From a virus: 28,710 nt of DNA. Where the stretch lies: IMG/VR virus record IMGVR_UViG_3300030389_000543, positions 1 to 28,710 of that record; one strand, given 5' to 3'. Below are positions 1 through 6,337 of the stretch, one piece after another; the stretch's first letter is position 1; the number at the start of each line of letters is the position of its first letter. Made by a program: the position numbers and the translations under genes. The notes beneath the pieces were generated by a model. The model did no database searches, was not told the DNA's origin, and was given only the letters and a program-made list of their open reading frames with translations.

Positions 1-208
1 GTTTAGGTAATGCTTTTGGTGTAACAAATTTTAGTAATGGTTTCTTCACTGATTTAACAAAAGATTTTCTGGGTTTATCTTTTTGTGGCTGCTGCGTATA
101 GCCACAACCAAAACAGTAACCATGTCCATCGTCATAGATGGCTAGGTTATCTTTACTGCCACACTCAGGGCAGGGTTCTTTCCTGACGTATTTACTTTTG
201 GTTTCCAT
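1..208 (-). CDS. Primase-helicase (T7 gp4-like), N-terminal part, cut by window edge
   Basis: The first 69 codons of a T7 gp4-type primase-helicase, which unwinds the replication fork and makes RNA primers. A zinc-binding domain is visible: Cys13, Cys16, Cys32 and Cys35 in CPEC...YCFGC. The spacing is the same as in T7 gp4 (two pairs of CxxC separated by about 15 residues), and this domain reads the priming site on single-stranded DNA. The ATG at 208 lies 17 bases inside the end of the endonuclease gene, in another frame, preceded by a purine-rich AGAAG. A basic linker follows the zinc domain, and the rest (TOPRIM primase and RecA-like helicase) lies outside the window. The order ssDNA-binding protein - endonuclease - primase matches T7 genes 2.5-3-4. 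There is no lysozyme (gene 3.5) between endonuclease and primase here. Confidence 0.9.
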   Translation of the reverse strand, partial: METKSKYVRKEPCPECGSKDNLAIYDDGHGYCFGCGYTQQPQKDKPRKSFVKSVKKPLLKFVTPKALPK

Positions 209-662
209 ACCATTCTTCTGGGATAGAGCCATGACTCCAGAGAAAACCATGCTTAGTTGCCCAAGCACCGTAGGTTAAACTCTTTTTGCCACGACTCAAT
301 TTTGCTTTGCTGTTTTGAAAACAGAACCTAATATCTAAGTCGGGTCGTTGCGTCTTGATCGCAATATGTTTTCTGCGGTCTTCCTTTGAGAAGAAGCCTT
401 TAGTTTCAATACAGATGCCGTTGTCAAGGATGAAATCAGGCTTATAAATGCAACTGATTTGGTAGCTAACATCAAGTGTTTCATAGGTATAAGGAACTTT
501 ATTTGCTTGTAATGTAGCTGCTATTGCAGCTTCAAACTTACTTCTAAAATTCGTCTGCTCCGACTGTTTCAAACCCTGCTTTCGCTTTGGGCTTCTCTTC
601 TTCGATGGTTGCTTCTTCTGTTTCAAAGCCATAGCCTTGGGCGGTTTTAATGTATTCGACAT
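192..662 (-). CDS. Endonuclease I, Holliday-junction resolvase (T7 gp3-like)
   Basis: T7 endonuclease I cuts branched DNA (Holliday junctions, replication branches), degrades host DNA and helps resolve concatemers before packaging. The catalytic set is complete: Glu44 (FRSKFE), Asp76 (YKPDF), Glu86 and Lys88 (IETKG), matching T7 Glu20, Asp55, Glu65 and Lys67. Other stretches match T7 well, such as PDLDIRF and the C-terminal IPEEW. The first ~34 residues are Lys-rich, have no counterpart in T7 and are encoded inside the 3' end of the ssDNA-binding protein gene (119-base overlap). The true start is therefore uncertain: ATG 662, ATG 632 (residue 11, with AAGG just upstream), or TTG 572 (residue 31), which would give a protein closer to T7 in length at the N-terminus. 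Function is near certain, the start is not. Confidence 0.93.
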   Translation of the reverse strand: MSNTLKPPKAMALKQKKQPSKKRSPKRKQGLKQSEQTNFRSKFEAAIAATLQANKVPYTYETLDVSYQISCIYKPDFILDNGICIETKGFFSKEDRRKHIAIKTQRPDLDIRFCFQNSKAKLSRGKKSLTYGAWATKHGFLWSHGSIPEEWYGNQK

Positions 663-1170
663 GATTGTGAATGATTACTGCTTCTGGTTGGATCTTTATA
701 CCAACACCGAAAGCTGCTGTTTCCCAACCACTGCAACGCATATTGACCTGACCAGTTGTACCAGGACCACATTTGTTTACCTTTTCCTTCTGCTCTTCTG
801 TCATAGGAGAACCATCAGCATTGAATAAAACTGGTGGTCTTTGTTTCCACTGTGAACCATCTGCTCTAACTCCACCTCCTTTCATCTTGGTTTTTACTTT
901 GAAGTATGGCTTGCCATCAACTTCAGTAAACTCCCAAGGTAAAGAAGCAAGCTTAAATTTTTTGTTTGGATTAGCAGTTTTTAACTGTGCCTTCCATCTT
1001 TCTAAAAGGCCACTTAGTTGTTCTTCAACTTCAGTTGCATCGTCTGGATTTATAAGACATTCAACTTGCCAAATACCTGACGCATCAAACTTAGTGTCAG
1101 GTTCTACCAGCCATGCAAATTGAAATAGGCATACTGGTGTCGTGATGTTTAAAACTTCTGGTTTAATCAT
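544..1170 (-). CDS. Single-stranded DNA-binding protein (T7 gp2.5-like)
   Basis: This protein coats single-stranded DNA at the replication fork and recruits polymerase and primase-helicase. At 208 residues it is close to T7 gp2.5 (232). It shows a mostly beta OB-fold-like body and the typical tail: a linker rich in Glu/Lys/Ala, then an acidic end closing in a phenylalanine (GADEF). That terminal aromatic residue is the functional mark of T7-type SSBs, where it contacts the partner proteins. The position between RNA polymerase and endonuclease I is that of T7 gene 2.5. The ATG at 1170 has no Shine-Dalgarno sequence, as for most genes here. The last ~40 codons also encode the N-terminal part of the endonuclease reading frame if its upstream starts are used. 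Confidence 0.9.
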   Translation of the reverse strand: MIKPEVLNITTPVCLFQFAWLVEPDTKFDASGIWQVECLINPDDATEVEEQLSGLLERWKAQLKTANPNKKFKLASLPWEFTEVDGKPYFKVKTKMKGGGVRADGSQWKQRPPVLFNADGSPMTEEQKEKVNKCGPGTTGQVNMRCSGWETAAFGVGIKIQPEAVIIHNHVEYIKTAQGYGFETEEATIEEEKPKAKAGFETVGADEF

Positions 1171-1262
1171 TTGGAAATTTCAGTTAGAGTTTTCTTTTAA
1201 TTGCATCCATGTTGGATGTATCACTGATAGTACCGTAGAAAAATTACTTGTCACGCATTTGT

Positions 1263-3656
1263 TCAACTAAACACATATGGTGCTAATAAAACTTCACACA
1301 CATCAAAATCCCCTATGTCTGGTGGTACAGGTAGCTTGCTTGAATCATCTAATTGCTCTACTGCTTGCTGGTATAAATCATCTAATAAATTTTTACTGTA
1401 CATATCAACAAAACTTTCTTTTACATATCCTATAAATTCTTCTATATGTGCAGCAGGTGATCCAAAACAATCGTGGATAGTGCAGAACTGATTAAGACCA
1501 CTAGCTTTACTTTTTTCTAACGCTAAATGTACATTAGCAGCATCTAAACTATGAACAAAGTTTGCAGCAAAACTCTGTGTAGATTTTCTTCTGTCAACCT
1601 CTGTAGTATTTGTATTAAGTGACAACTGTATAGTACTGGAGTGAAGTTTCGTGTCAATTCTTTTTACATTAGACTTGTAATAATGTTGCTTAACATAAAA
1701 CTTAGATGGCGTAATCCATGTCATATCTTTATCTTCTTTACCAAAACATCTTGCAATGTCTGCTAAATATTTCATCACTATTATACATTTAGGACATATA
1801 TTATTAACACTTTTTTCTATAATTTTTGCAAGATAATGATTATGTAAGAAGCAATCCTTTTGCCAAGATAGCTCTTCATCGCTTCCCATAAAATAATCTC
1901 GTATGGCATTTGTAATTCCAAAAGTCTTACCACTATATGGAATCATCATCACAGGTTTTTTAATCATTTTTCTTGTGATTACCTGATGATGTTTATACCA
2001 ATCTTCAGCAATGGTATCTGTTTTTTTTGATAGTTCTTTTATTACTTCATCTTTAACTTCTTCATATAAGTCTTCTACCTCGTCATAGTTTTTTAGGTTA
2101 ACCTTACCTGCAAGCTTACTGTCATAAGACATGGCTGCAAAATGTTGAAAGCCATTGTTTGTACCATCAAGCAATACAGGATGCTTGCTTACATAACCGT
2201 AGCCTTGATCCAATAGCTCATTAAAATCTAAACACCAGGCAAGAAATTGGAATGGTTCTTCTGCCTTACTCCATATGCTGACGTAAGATTCTGGACTGCT
2301 TGCTATCTGCCTAGCTAAAGCTTCCCCCTCTGTCTTAGACCATTCAATACGTTCTTCATAACTGTATTTGCTCATACCCCAAGAGTTAGCACCTGCTATA
2401 CCCAACCAATTCTTTGCTTTCTCATCTGTTATTGCTGCACCTTCTGCAAATCTATGCAAAGCTCTAGCTAAATCATTACCCTGTGGATTAAAAATACCCG
2501 ATACATAATAAATTCTGCCTGTAAAATCTGCTTGTGCCACATGCCAAAAAGGTTCTTCTGCAAATTTTGTAGCAGTATCAAGCAACATGATACATTGATA
2601 CCTTTTCATGCGATCATGTGCGTTTTGATCTTTCCTAATATTTTCTTCTCTTCTCCACCACAATCTTGAGTCTTGATTAGTATCAATATCATGTGGCTTT
2701 GGTACTTGTGGTAGTGGTTCAGCATCTATCAGGCAACCTACTTCTATACCTCTATCCCAACAGCTTTGAGCAATTTCAAGAACAGTTGTATTTATCTCCC
2801 ACTTTGTTTGCTGAAGACAATTCAGTGCTGTATAAAGTGCTGTTGGTTTTCTTTTTGTTACTTCTTCGTGGTAAGTAAGGTCTTTTGATTTGATTGCCTT
2901 GATATGTCTAAGTCTTTTTGTATGAAAACCACCTTCAGTAGTGCTAGTCCAATCAATTGGTTGCTCTACGCATGGTTCATACAATGGATAACAAGCTAAT
3001 CTATTTTTGCGTTGTCGTTTTATCCAATCCATAGTGCCTTGCGTAAATTCAATATATGTTTTTGTTTGTTTTCCTGATCTAATGGTTGCAAGTTTTACCA
3101 TACCAACTGCATTAATCATTATATCTATTAGCCTCATTCCAACCTTAAGTTTGTCCTCCTTTGACCACGATTTGAATACAAAACCTCTGTTTCTCATGTG
3201 ACCTATCATCATATTGCGTCTATATCTTTGATGATTAGTATCTGATATATGTTTTTTGACGTTTGTAAAATGTTTTTTATCTTGCTGTTCAAACAAAGTA
3301 AACCTTTGCTCATCTTCAAGCATATGTCCTACTTGTAACGCTGCTTGTGTAGCGGTTTTGTTTTGGCAAGCACTATCAATAACACCTTTAAAAGTAATAA
3401 AAGCTATAACATCAATATCTTTAAATTCATGTAGTTTTATTGCTGCTGTAGCTTTCACTCCTGGAGTACCTCTCCAAGCCCTATCAAGGAACTGTTGTAT
3501 CGCATTAACAAAAGGTAGAAGACCAGCTTTGATCATGGTTTTTGCATAATCTGTTTCTGATTCTCTACCTTTAGATAAGTTGTTGTTGATGTTGCGTTGC
3601 CGTCTGTCAAAACCACGACTCCACATCCGATCTTCTAAATCAGTTTGCTTTGTCAT
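1263..3656 (-). CDS. Single-subunit DNA-dependent RNA polymerase (T7 gp1-like)
   Basis: The T7-type RNA polymerase transcribes the phage middle and late genes from phage promoters. All key positions are present: Asp497 in LLDGTNNG (T7 Asp537), Lys566 and Tyr574 in the TRKMIKKPVMMIPY motif (T7 Lys631, Tyr639), and Asp729 with His728 in TIHDCFG (T7 Asp812, His811). The family signatures ADFTGR...FNPQGND and FVHSLDA are also clear. At 797 residues it is shorter than T7 (883), mainly in the N-terminal promoter/DNA-melting domain, so its promoter sequence probably differs from that of T7. The C-terminus ends in an aromatic YVFS, like the FAFA foot of T7. The gene starts 17 bases inside the upstream zinc-ribbon gene, which suggests translational coupling. 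A 92-base gap with no gene separates it from the ssDNA-binding protein. Confidence 0.97.
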   Translation of the reverse strand: MTKQTDLEDRMWSRGFDRRQRNINNNLSKGRESETDYAKTMIKAGLLPFVNAIQQFLDRAWRGTPGVKATAAIKLHEFKDIDVIAFITFKGVIDSACQNKTATQAALQVGHMLEDEQRFTLFEQQDKKHFTNVKKHISDTNHQRYRRNMMIGHMRNRGFVFKSWSKEDKLKVGMRLIDIMINAVGMVKLATIRSGKQTKTYIEFTQGTMDWIKRQRKNRLACYPLYEPCVEQPIDWTSTTEGGFHTKRLRHIKAIKSKDLTYHEEVTKRKPTALYTALNCLQQTKWEINTTVLEIAQSCWDRGIEVGCLIDAEPLPQVPKPHDIDTNQDSRLWWRREENIRKDQNAHDRMKRYQCIMLLDTATKFAEEPFWHVAQADFTGRIYYVSGIFNPQGNDLARALHRFAEGAAITDEKAKNWLGIAGANSWGMSKYSYEERIEWSKTEGEALARQIASSPESYVSIWSKAEEPFQFLAWCLDFNELLDQGYGYVSKHPVLLDGTNNGFQHFAAMSYDSKLAGKVNLKNYDEVEDLYEEVKDEVIKELSKKTDTIAEDWYKHHQVITRKMIKKPVMMIPYSGKTFGITNAIRDYFMGSDEELSWQKDCFLHNHYLAKIIEKSVNNICPKCIIVMKYLADIARCFGKEDKDMTWITPSKFYVKQHYYKSNVKRIDTKLHSSTIQLSLNTNTTEVDRRKSTQSFAANFVHSLDAANVHLALEKSKASGLNQFCTIHDCFGSPAAHIEEFIGYVKESFVDMYSKNLLDDLYQQAVEQLDDSSKLPVPPDIGDFDVCEVLLAPYVFS

Positions 3657-3900
3657 TAGAGTATTGAGAGATAAGTTCTTTTAGATCAGCTAACAAGTCA
3701 TCGCATTGACCACGCATAATATCAAGTGATTCTTTATCTTTATCAATAAGATTAGCAAGCTCTTCTAAAGCATATTCTCTTGTACTAAAGTTCTTACCAC
3801 AATCCTTGCAAGTCCTAGACCTCCAAAGATATGCAGCTTCCCTTTCTCTTGTTTGTAGGACAGCAGTATTGTCGCTGTTGCAGTTAGGACATTGAATCAT
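3640..3900 (-). CDS. Small zinc-ribbon protein resembling the NrdR N-terminal domain
   Basis: An 86-residue protein whose first ~45 residues form a zinc ribbon: CPNC near residue 4, then a basic stretch (YLWRSR), TCKDCG near residue 31 and FSTREY. This order (MxCPxC, Arg-rich segment, CxxCxxxFxTxE) closely follows the zinc ribbon of NrdR, the bacterial repressor of ribonucleotide reductase genes. The ATP-cone domain of NrdR is absent; instead an acidic, probably helical tail follows. It may be a transcription factor acting on host or phage promoters, but that is inference. It has one of the few strong ribosome-binding sites here (GGGAGGA, 6 bases before ATG 3900) and overlaps the RNA polymerase start by 17 bases, so it probably sets the translation of the polymerase. 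Confidence 0.82.
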   Translation of the reverse strand: MIQCPNCNSDNTAVLQTREREAAYLWRSRTCKDCGKNFSTREYALEELANLIDKDKESLDIMRGQCDDLLADLKELISQYSNDKAN

Positions 3901-4060
3901 TATTGTCCTCCCTTGTCATGTGTAGGTATTTAGATTCAAGTTTTTCAATACAAAGATCCCAGGCATCTTGTTCAGTGATGTCTAGTTTCTTAGCAATAGA
4001 CTGTGCAAGCTCTCTTAAATGAGTAGCTATTGCTGTAAGGTTGTATGGATAATCACTCAT
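3884..4060 (-). CDS. Small protein of 58 residues, unknown function
   Basis: A short open frame from ATG 4060 to TAA 3884 that ends 17 bases inside the zinc-ribbon gene, giving the same type of short overlap seen between the zinc-ribbon gene and RNA polymerase. The product begins MSDYPYNLTAIATHLREL and reads as a small, largely helical protein (heptad-like Leu/Ile spacing, KKLDITEQDAWDLCIEKLE), without cysteines that could bind metal and without a membrane segment. A GGAG lies 13 bases upstream of the ATG, rather far for a normal ribosome-binding site. The overlap, direction and amino-acid composition support a real gene; I do not recognise the family. Confidence 0.6.
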   Translation of the reverse strand: MSDYPYNLTAIATHLRELAQSIAKKLDITEQDAWDLCIEKLESKYLHMTREDNNDSMS

Positions 4061-4103
4061 TTTAATTTTTGTTCTCCATTGTAGTTGTAAGTAAAAAAAA
4101 GGA

Positions 4104-4133
4104 CAGTTTTATTCGTTAACTGCCAACGAGAGA
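4104..4133. repeat. Degenerate third copy of the second hairpin
   Basis: CAGTT, the 9-base loop TTATTCGTT, AACTG, then CCAACGAGAGA. It matches the second hairpin of the repeat unit in loop length, in loop sequence (TTAWTCGTN) and in the 3' tail (CAA-CGAGAGA). The stem bases differ while remaining paired (CAGTT/AACTG instead of TAGTTC/GAACTA). The first hairpin of the unit is not recognisable here. This was aligned by eye. Confidence 0.5.
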
Positions 4134-4213
4134 ATTTAGTGGTAAGGTGTTGCGTTTCAAAAGGTGAAATAGTGCAGCATAACTTGACAATGAGTCGCAA
4201 AACAGAGTTAAAT

Positions 4214-4283
4214 TCACCTCGCAAACCTATTAAGTTATAGAGGTGTTAAGGATAGTTCTTAATCGTAGAACTAACAAGCGAAA
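4214..4283. repeat. Two-hairpin repeat unit, copy 1
   Basis: On the plus strand this unit has stem CACCTC/GAGGTG (loop 19 bases), then stem TAGTTC/GAACTA around the 9-base loop TTAATCGTA, then the tail CAAGCGAAAGA. Copy 2 lies exactly 132 bases further on; the first 36 bases of the two copies are identical. Within the first loop a CTAT/ATAG pair offers an alternative fold. Which strand carries the RNA, if any, is not known; leftward transcription of the early genes would produce the complement. Confidence 0.8.
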
Positions 4284-4345
4284 GAATCTCAATGAGTCGT
4301 GATGCAACATGATACAAAGCTTGACCAAGTGCAGAATCGTCAAGG

Positions 4346-4415
4346 TCACCTCGCAAACCTATTAAGTTATAGAGGTGTTAAAGCTAGTTCTTAATCGTGG
4401 AACTAGCAAGCGAGA
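4346..4415. repeat. Two-hairpin repeat unit, copy 2
   Basis: Direct repeat of 4214-4283. Both stems are kept intact (CACCTC/GAGGTG and TAGTTC/GAACTA). Differences fall outside the stems: the last base of the second loop (TTAATCGTG), the joint between the stems, and two A-to-G changes in the tail (GCAAGCGAGAGA). Conservation of both hairpins argues for a structural role rather than a chance duplication. Confidence 0.8.
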
Positions 4416-4526
4416 GAGGTGAAAAGAAAGGAATCAAATCGTGGCACAATGAATCAAGAAGTACTGAGTCGATGAGAAACACAGTGAGTTAAATCAGTAG
4501 GACTTACACATAAAGATGCCTACAAG

Positions 4527-5045
4527 CTAGTCTTCATCTGGTGGTTTTATTCTTGGAATAGTTCCACCATCTTTTTCTATCCTCATTACTTGTTTCTTTG
4601 CCCCATCAACAGCAGAACAAATAAAAGCATGACGACCTTGGTTTATATGAAGTTGGTCTTTGTCATATTGACTAAGATTATCTTCATCAATCCTATTAAA
4701 CATTTTTCTAGTAGCTTTCTTATGTATGTTTAAACCTGTATAAGCTCTACCATTTAAATAAGATACAGCTTCTTCATCAGTCAAAATATACAAAGAGCCT
4801 TTATCTTGTTTAATAACAACAGGTTTTCCTATAGATACCCTGCTTTCATCTATCCATTCTTTAACTTGTAAAGATCTAAAACTAATATCTCTATTAGAAT
4901 GATTAGATTTAGAAATAAATCCTTTTGTTGATAAAAGAAAGTACATTTCTTCTACCTTTTCAGCATCAATGGTTTGACCTTTTTTAAGATCTCGCCAAGC
5001 AATACCACAAATCTGAATAGGATAATCTTCAGCGTTTGGTTTCAT
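4527..5045 (-). CDS. Early protein of 172 residues, unknown function
   Basis: I do not recognise this family. The protein is soluble, without signal peptide, membrane segment or cysteine-rich motif. It has a mixed alpha/beta look, with a central stretch IGKPVVIKQDKGSLYILTDEEAVSYL, a basic region (NIHKKATRKMFNR) that could touch nucleic acid, and a charged C-terminus ending PPDED. Its ATG overlaps the stop of the upstream 230-aa gene (ATGA), and a good ribosome-binding site AGAGGT lies 6-7 bases upstream. The two products are therefore co-translated and may work together. It is the last gene before the non-coding hairpin region. Confidence 0.75.
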   Translation of the reverse strand: MKPNAEDYPIQICGIAWRDLKKGQTIDAEKVEEMYFLLSTKGFISKSNHSNRDISFRSLQVKEWIDESRVSIGKPVVIKQDKGSLYILTDEEAVSYLNGRAYTGLNIHKKATRKMFNRIDEDNLSQYDKDQLHINQGRHAFICSAVDGAKKQVMRIEKDGGTIPRIKPPDED

Positions 5046-5734
5046 TGATCTACCTCTTTTATACTTGTAACAGCAAAACGCCCATACCTAGGTCGCCAAG
5101 TGCCAAGCCCTTCAGCTTTACCAGCCATATTAGCTATACGTCTTAATTGATCCATGCCCATAAGTTCATCATCAATAATAAGATGAAAAGTAGCTGCCCA
5201 TTTAGGAAACAATAACCTGTTAACCCAAACACCTCTACTTGTAAAAGCTGCAAGTTGATACTTTGGAGTTCTTGAATTAATCATTTCCATAGCATCTTTT
5301 TCTTTATCTTTTTCTGTACCAAACTCAATCTCAGGATTATTGTCAACAAAGATAGCTCTTGATACATCTTTACCTAGCTTCCATTTCTTGGCTGCTTCCT
5401 TCAAGCATCTTTGAAAGTTTGCTCCTGGTAAATAAGGATTACTAAACCCCTGAAATGATACAGAGTTTTCACTTTCATCAAGTGTTACTGTACCTTCATT
5501 TTTCCAGTAGCCAGAGTAAAGCCAATCTAAAACTCTTACAGCCCTATGGACTCCATCAGTTTTTGCTTTACCCTTCTTATCTGTGAAGTAGGTTTTGTGT
5601 TTCGCATACTCCCCCAAAGGATCAGAGTATTGAACATTTCCGCAAAGTAAGGAAGCTGTTCCTTCTACTGCAATTTCAACGGTGCGTTGTGTCATAATAA
5701 ATTTTACTGGGATAAAGGTTCGTGAAGAACCCAT
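5042..5734 (-). CDS. Early conserved phage protein with RAMP-like features
   Basis: The 230-residue product has three blocks that I recognise from a widespread phage family of unknown function: an N-terminal strand with a short motif (VEIAVEGTASLLCGN), a central segment (LPGANFQRCLKEAAKKWKLG), and a C-terminal part with a strand (ATFHLIIDDELM), a helix and the Gly/Arg-rich end EGLGTWRPRYGRFAV. This layout (two strand-helix units plus a glycine-rich loop) is reminiscent of RRM-like Cas7/RAMP folds. That link is my inference and needs structure comparison. The start may be ATG 5695 (residue 14), because the first 13 residues have no family look and a hairpin GGTTC/GAACC (5717-5731) covers their codons. 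It is translationally coupled to the 172-aa gene by an ATGA overlap. Confidence 0.78.
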   Translation of the reverse strand: MGSSRTFIPVKFIMTQRTVEIAVEGTASLLCGNVQYSDPLGEYAKHKTYFTDKKGKAKTDGVHRAVRVLDWLYSGYWKNEGTVTLDESENSVSFQGFSNPYLPGANFQRCLKEAAKKWKLGKDVSRAIFVDNNPEIEFGTEKDKEKDAMEMINSRTPKYQLAAFTSRGVWVNRLLFPKWAATFHLIIDDELMGMDQLRRIANMAGKAEGLGTWRPRYGRFAVTSIKEVDQ

Positions 5735-5802
5735 AAAAACTATTGAAAAAAGTTTTTAAGAGTTCATCTAAAAATTGGCCAAGGATAATAGAGCCAGGAA
5801 TA

Positions 5803-5845
5803 ATAAAAAATAAAAAGAAGAAAAAGCCTAGAGTTAACTAGGCTT
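5803..5845 (-). terminator. Rho-independent terminator after the first early genes
   Basis: A perfect 8-bp stem AAGCCTAG/CTAGGCTT (5824-5831 with 5838-5845) with a 6-base loop. On the minus strand it is followed by a T-rich run (TTTTTCTTCTTTTT, 5812-5825, then more T). The stop codon of the 51-aa gene lies in the loop. It would end or attenuate leftward transcription from the first early genes before the 230-aa gene. Confidence 0.75.
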
Positions 5846-5989
5846 ATGTTCATAACCATATTCATCTGCTAATAAATATAAATCTCTAAACATTTCGTCT
5901 AGTAACTCATCATTAACAGTTGTTGGTTTGTTTTTATAGCTTGCATAGGTTAATGCAGTTCTATAAATTAAATCGGTTTTTGAATACAT
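5834..5989 (-). CDS. Small early protein of 51 residues, unknown function
   Basis: ATG 5989 to TAA 5834. The product begins MYSKTDLIYRTALTYASYK and is acidic in its second half (NDELLDEMFRDLYLLADEYGYE), probably helical, with no membrane segment. It starts 2 bases after the end of the 25-aa membrane peptide and its stop codon sits in the loop of the following terminator, so it closes the first early operon. Such short acidic proteins encoded at the left end of T7-like genomes often bind host enzymes, but nothing in this sequence proves that. Confidence 0.6.
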   Translation of the reverse strand: MYSKTDLIYRTALTYASYKNKPTTVNDELLDEMFRDLYLLADEYGYEHKPS

Positions 5990-5991
5990 AA

Positions 5992-6069
5992 CTATGCGTT
6001 GTTTTTAAAGTTTTTGATAAAGATATACAAGAGAATAACTAAGCATATCCAAACAATTAAAGTAGTCAT
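5992..6069 (-). CDS. 25-residue single-pass membrane peptide
   Basis: ATG 6069 to TAG 5992. The product is a short N-terminus, a hydrophobic segment of about 17 residues (LIVWICLVILLYIFI) and a basic end (KNFKNNA), the layout of a single membrane helix with a positive, probably cytoplasmic, C-terminal tail. The ATG overlaps the TGA of the 76-aa gene (ATGA) and is preceded by the strongest ribosome-binding site of the window. That makes translation of so short a frame credible. Function unknown; it could act on a host membrane protein, or as a small holin or antiholin. Confidence 0.6.
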   Translation of the reverse strand: MTTLIVWICLVILLYIFIKNFKNNA

Positions 6070-6296
6070 AAGTCCTCCTCTGTCATATCTTCAGCTATTC
6101 TCCAACCTATTGAATTTTCTTCTGGAAAATCTAATAGTTCAAGATTGTTATCAAATTTTTCTTTCTTAATATCAAGAGCTTTATAAGCCTCTAATAATTC
6201 CTTATTAGTTGCTTCTTCAGCAAACCAAAGACGCTCTATCTCTGCACGTTTAGCAGCTTTAAGCTTCTTTTCGTAGTCGTATTTGTTTTTAGACAT
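6066..6296 (-). CDS. Small helical early protein of 76 residues, unknown function
   Basis: The product begins MSKNKYDYEKKLKAAKRAEIERL and is mostly charged and helix-forming (a run of Lys/Glu/Ala with Leu spacing typical of a coiled coil through residue ~50), then an acidic end (EENSIGWRIAEDMTEEDL). There is no cysteine, signal peptide or membrane segment. Second gene of the early operon, after the hairpin at 6338-6373; its stop overlaps the start of the membrane peptide. I do not recognise the family. Confidence 0.7.
   Translation of the reverse strand: MSKNKYDYEKKLKAAKRAEIERLWFAEEATNKELLEAYKALDIKKEKFDNNLELLDFPEENSIGWRIAEDMTEEDL
6074..6081 (-). promoter_or_regulatory. Strong ribosome-binding site for the 25-aa peptide
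   Basis: GAGGAGGA lies 5 bases before ATG 6069 on the minus strand. It is nearly the full anti-Shine-Dalgarno complement, whereas most genes here have none. It lies inside the last codons of the upstream gene. Confidence 0.75.
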
Positions 6297-6337
6297 AATT
6301 AAAAATAAATAACTGGGCGGTTAAGGTTCACTTGTTA

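Larger units (their letters stand above)
4061..4526. other. Non-coding stretch with repeated hairpin units
   Basis: About 466 bases with no convincing reading frame on either strand between two early minus-strand genes. It is richer in G and C than the neighbouring genes and holds a duplicated two-hairpin unit (4214-4283 and 4346-4415), a third degenerate hairpin near 4104-4133, and scattered short repeats (TGAGTCG near 4191, 4292 and 4465; AATCGT four times). A small hairpin TTTCA/TGAAA lies near 4155. It could be a processed or regulatory RNA, an RNase III processing region like those between T7 early genes, or a replication origin. The sequence alone does not decide between these. Confidence 0.6.

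Noticed and set aside
773-1123. 116-codon open frame on the plus strand
   Set aside because: Antisense to the ssDNA-binding protein gene, without any family resemblance.
1199-1235. Hairpin GCATCC/GGATG and palindrome TATCACTGATA in the gap before the RNA polymerase stop
   Set aside because: Stems of five base pairs without a T-run; too weak to call a terminator or operator.
4214-4415. CRISPR-like array (repeat, spacer, repeat)
   Set aside because: Only two good copies of about 70 bases with internal hairpins, spacing unlike CRISPR, and no cas gene nearby.
4455-4490. Hammerhead-ribozyme-like words (CTGA, GATGAG, GAAAC)
   Set aside because: The core elements are not in the needed order or spacing and the three stems cannot be drawn.
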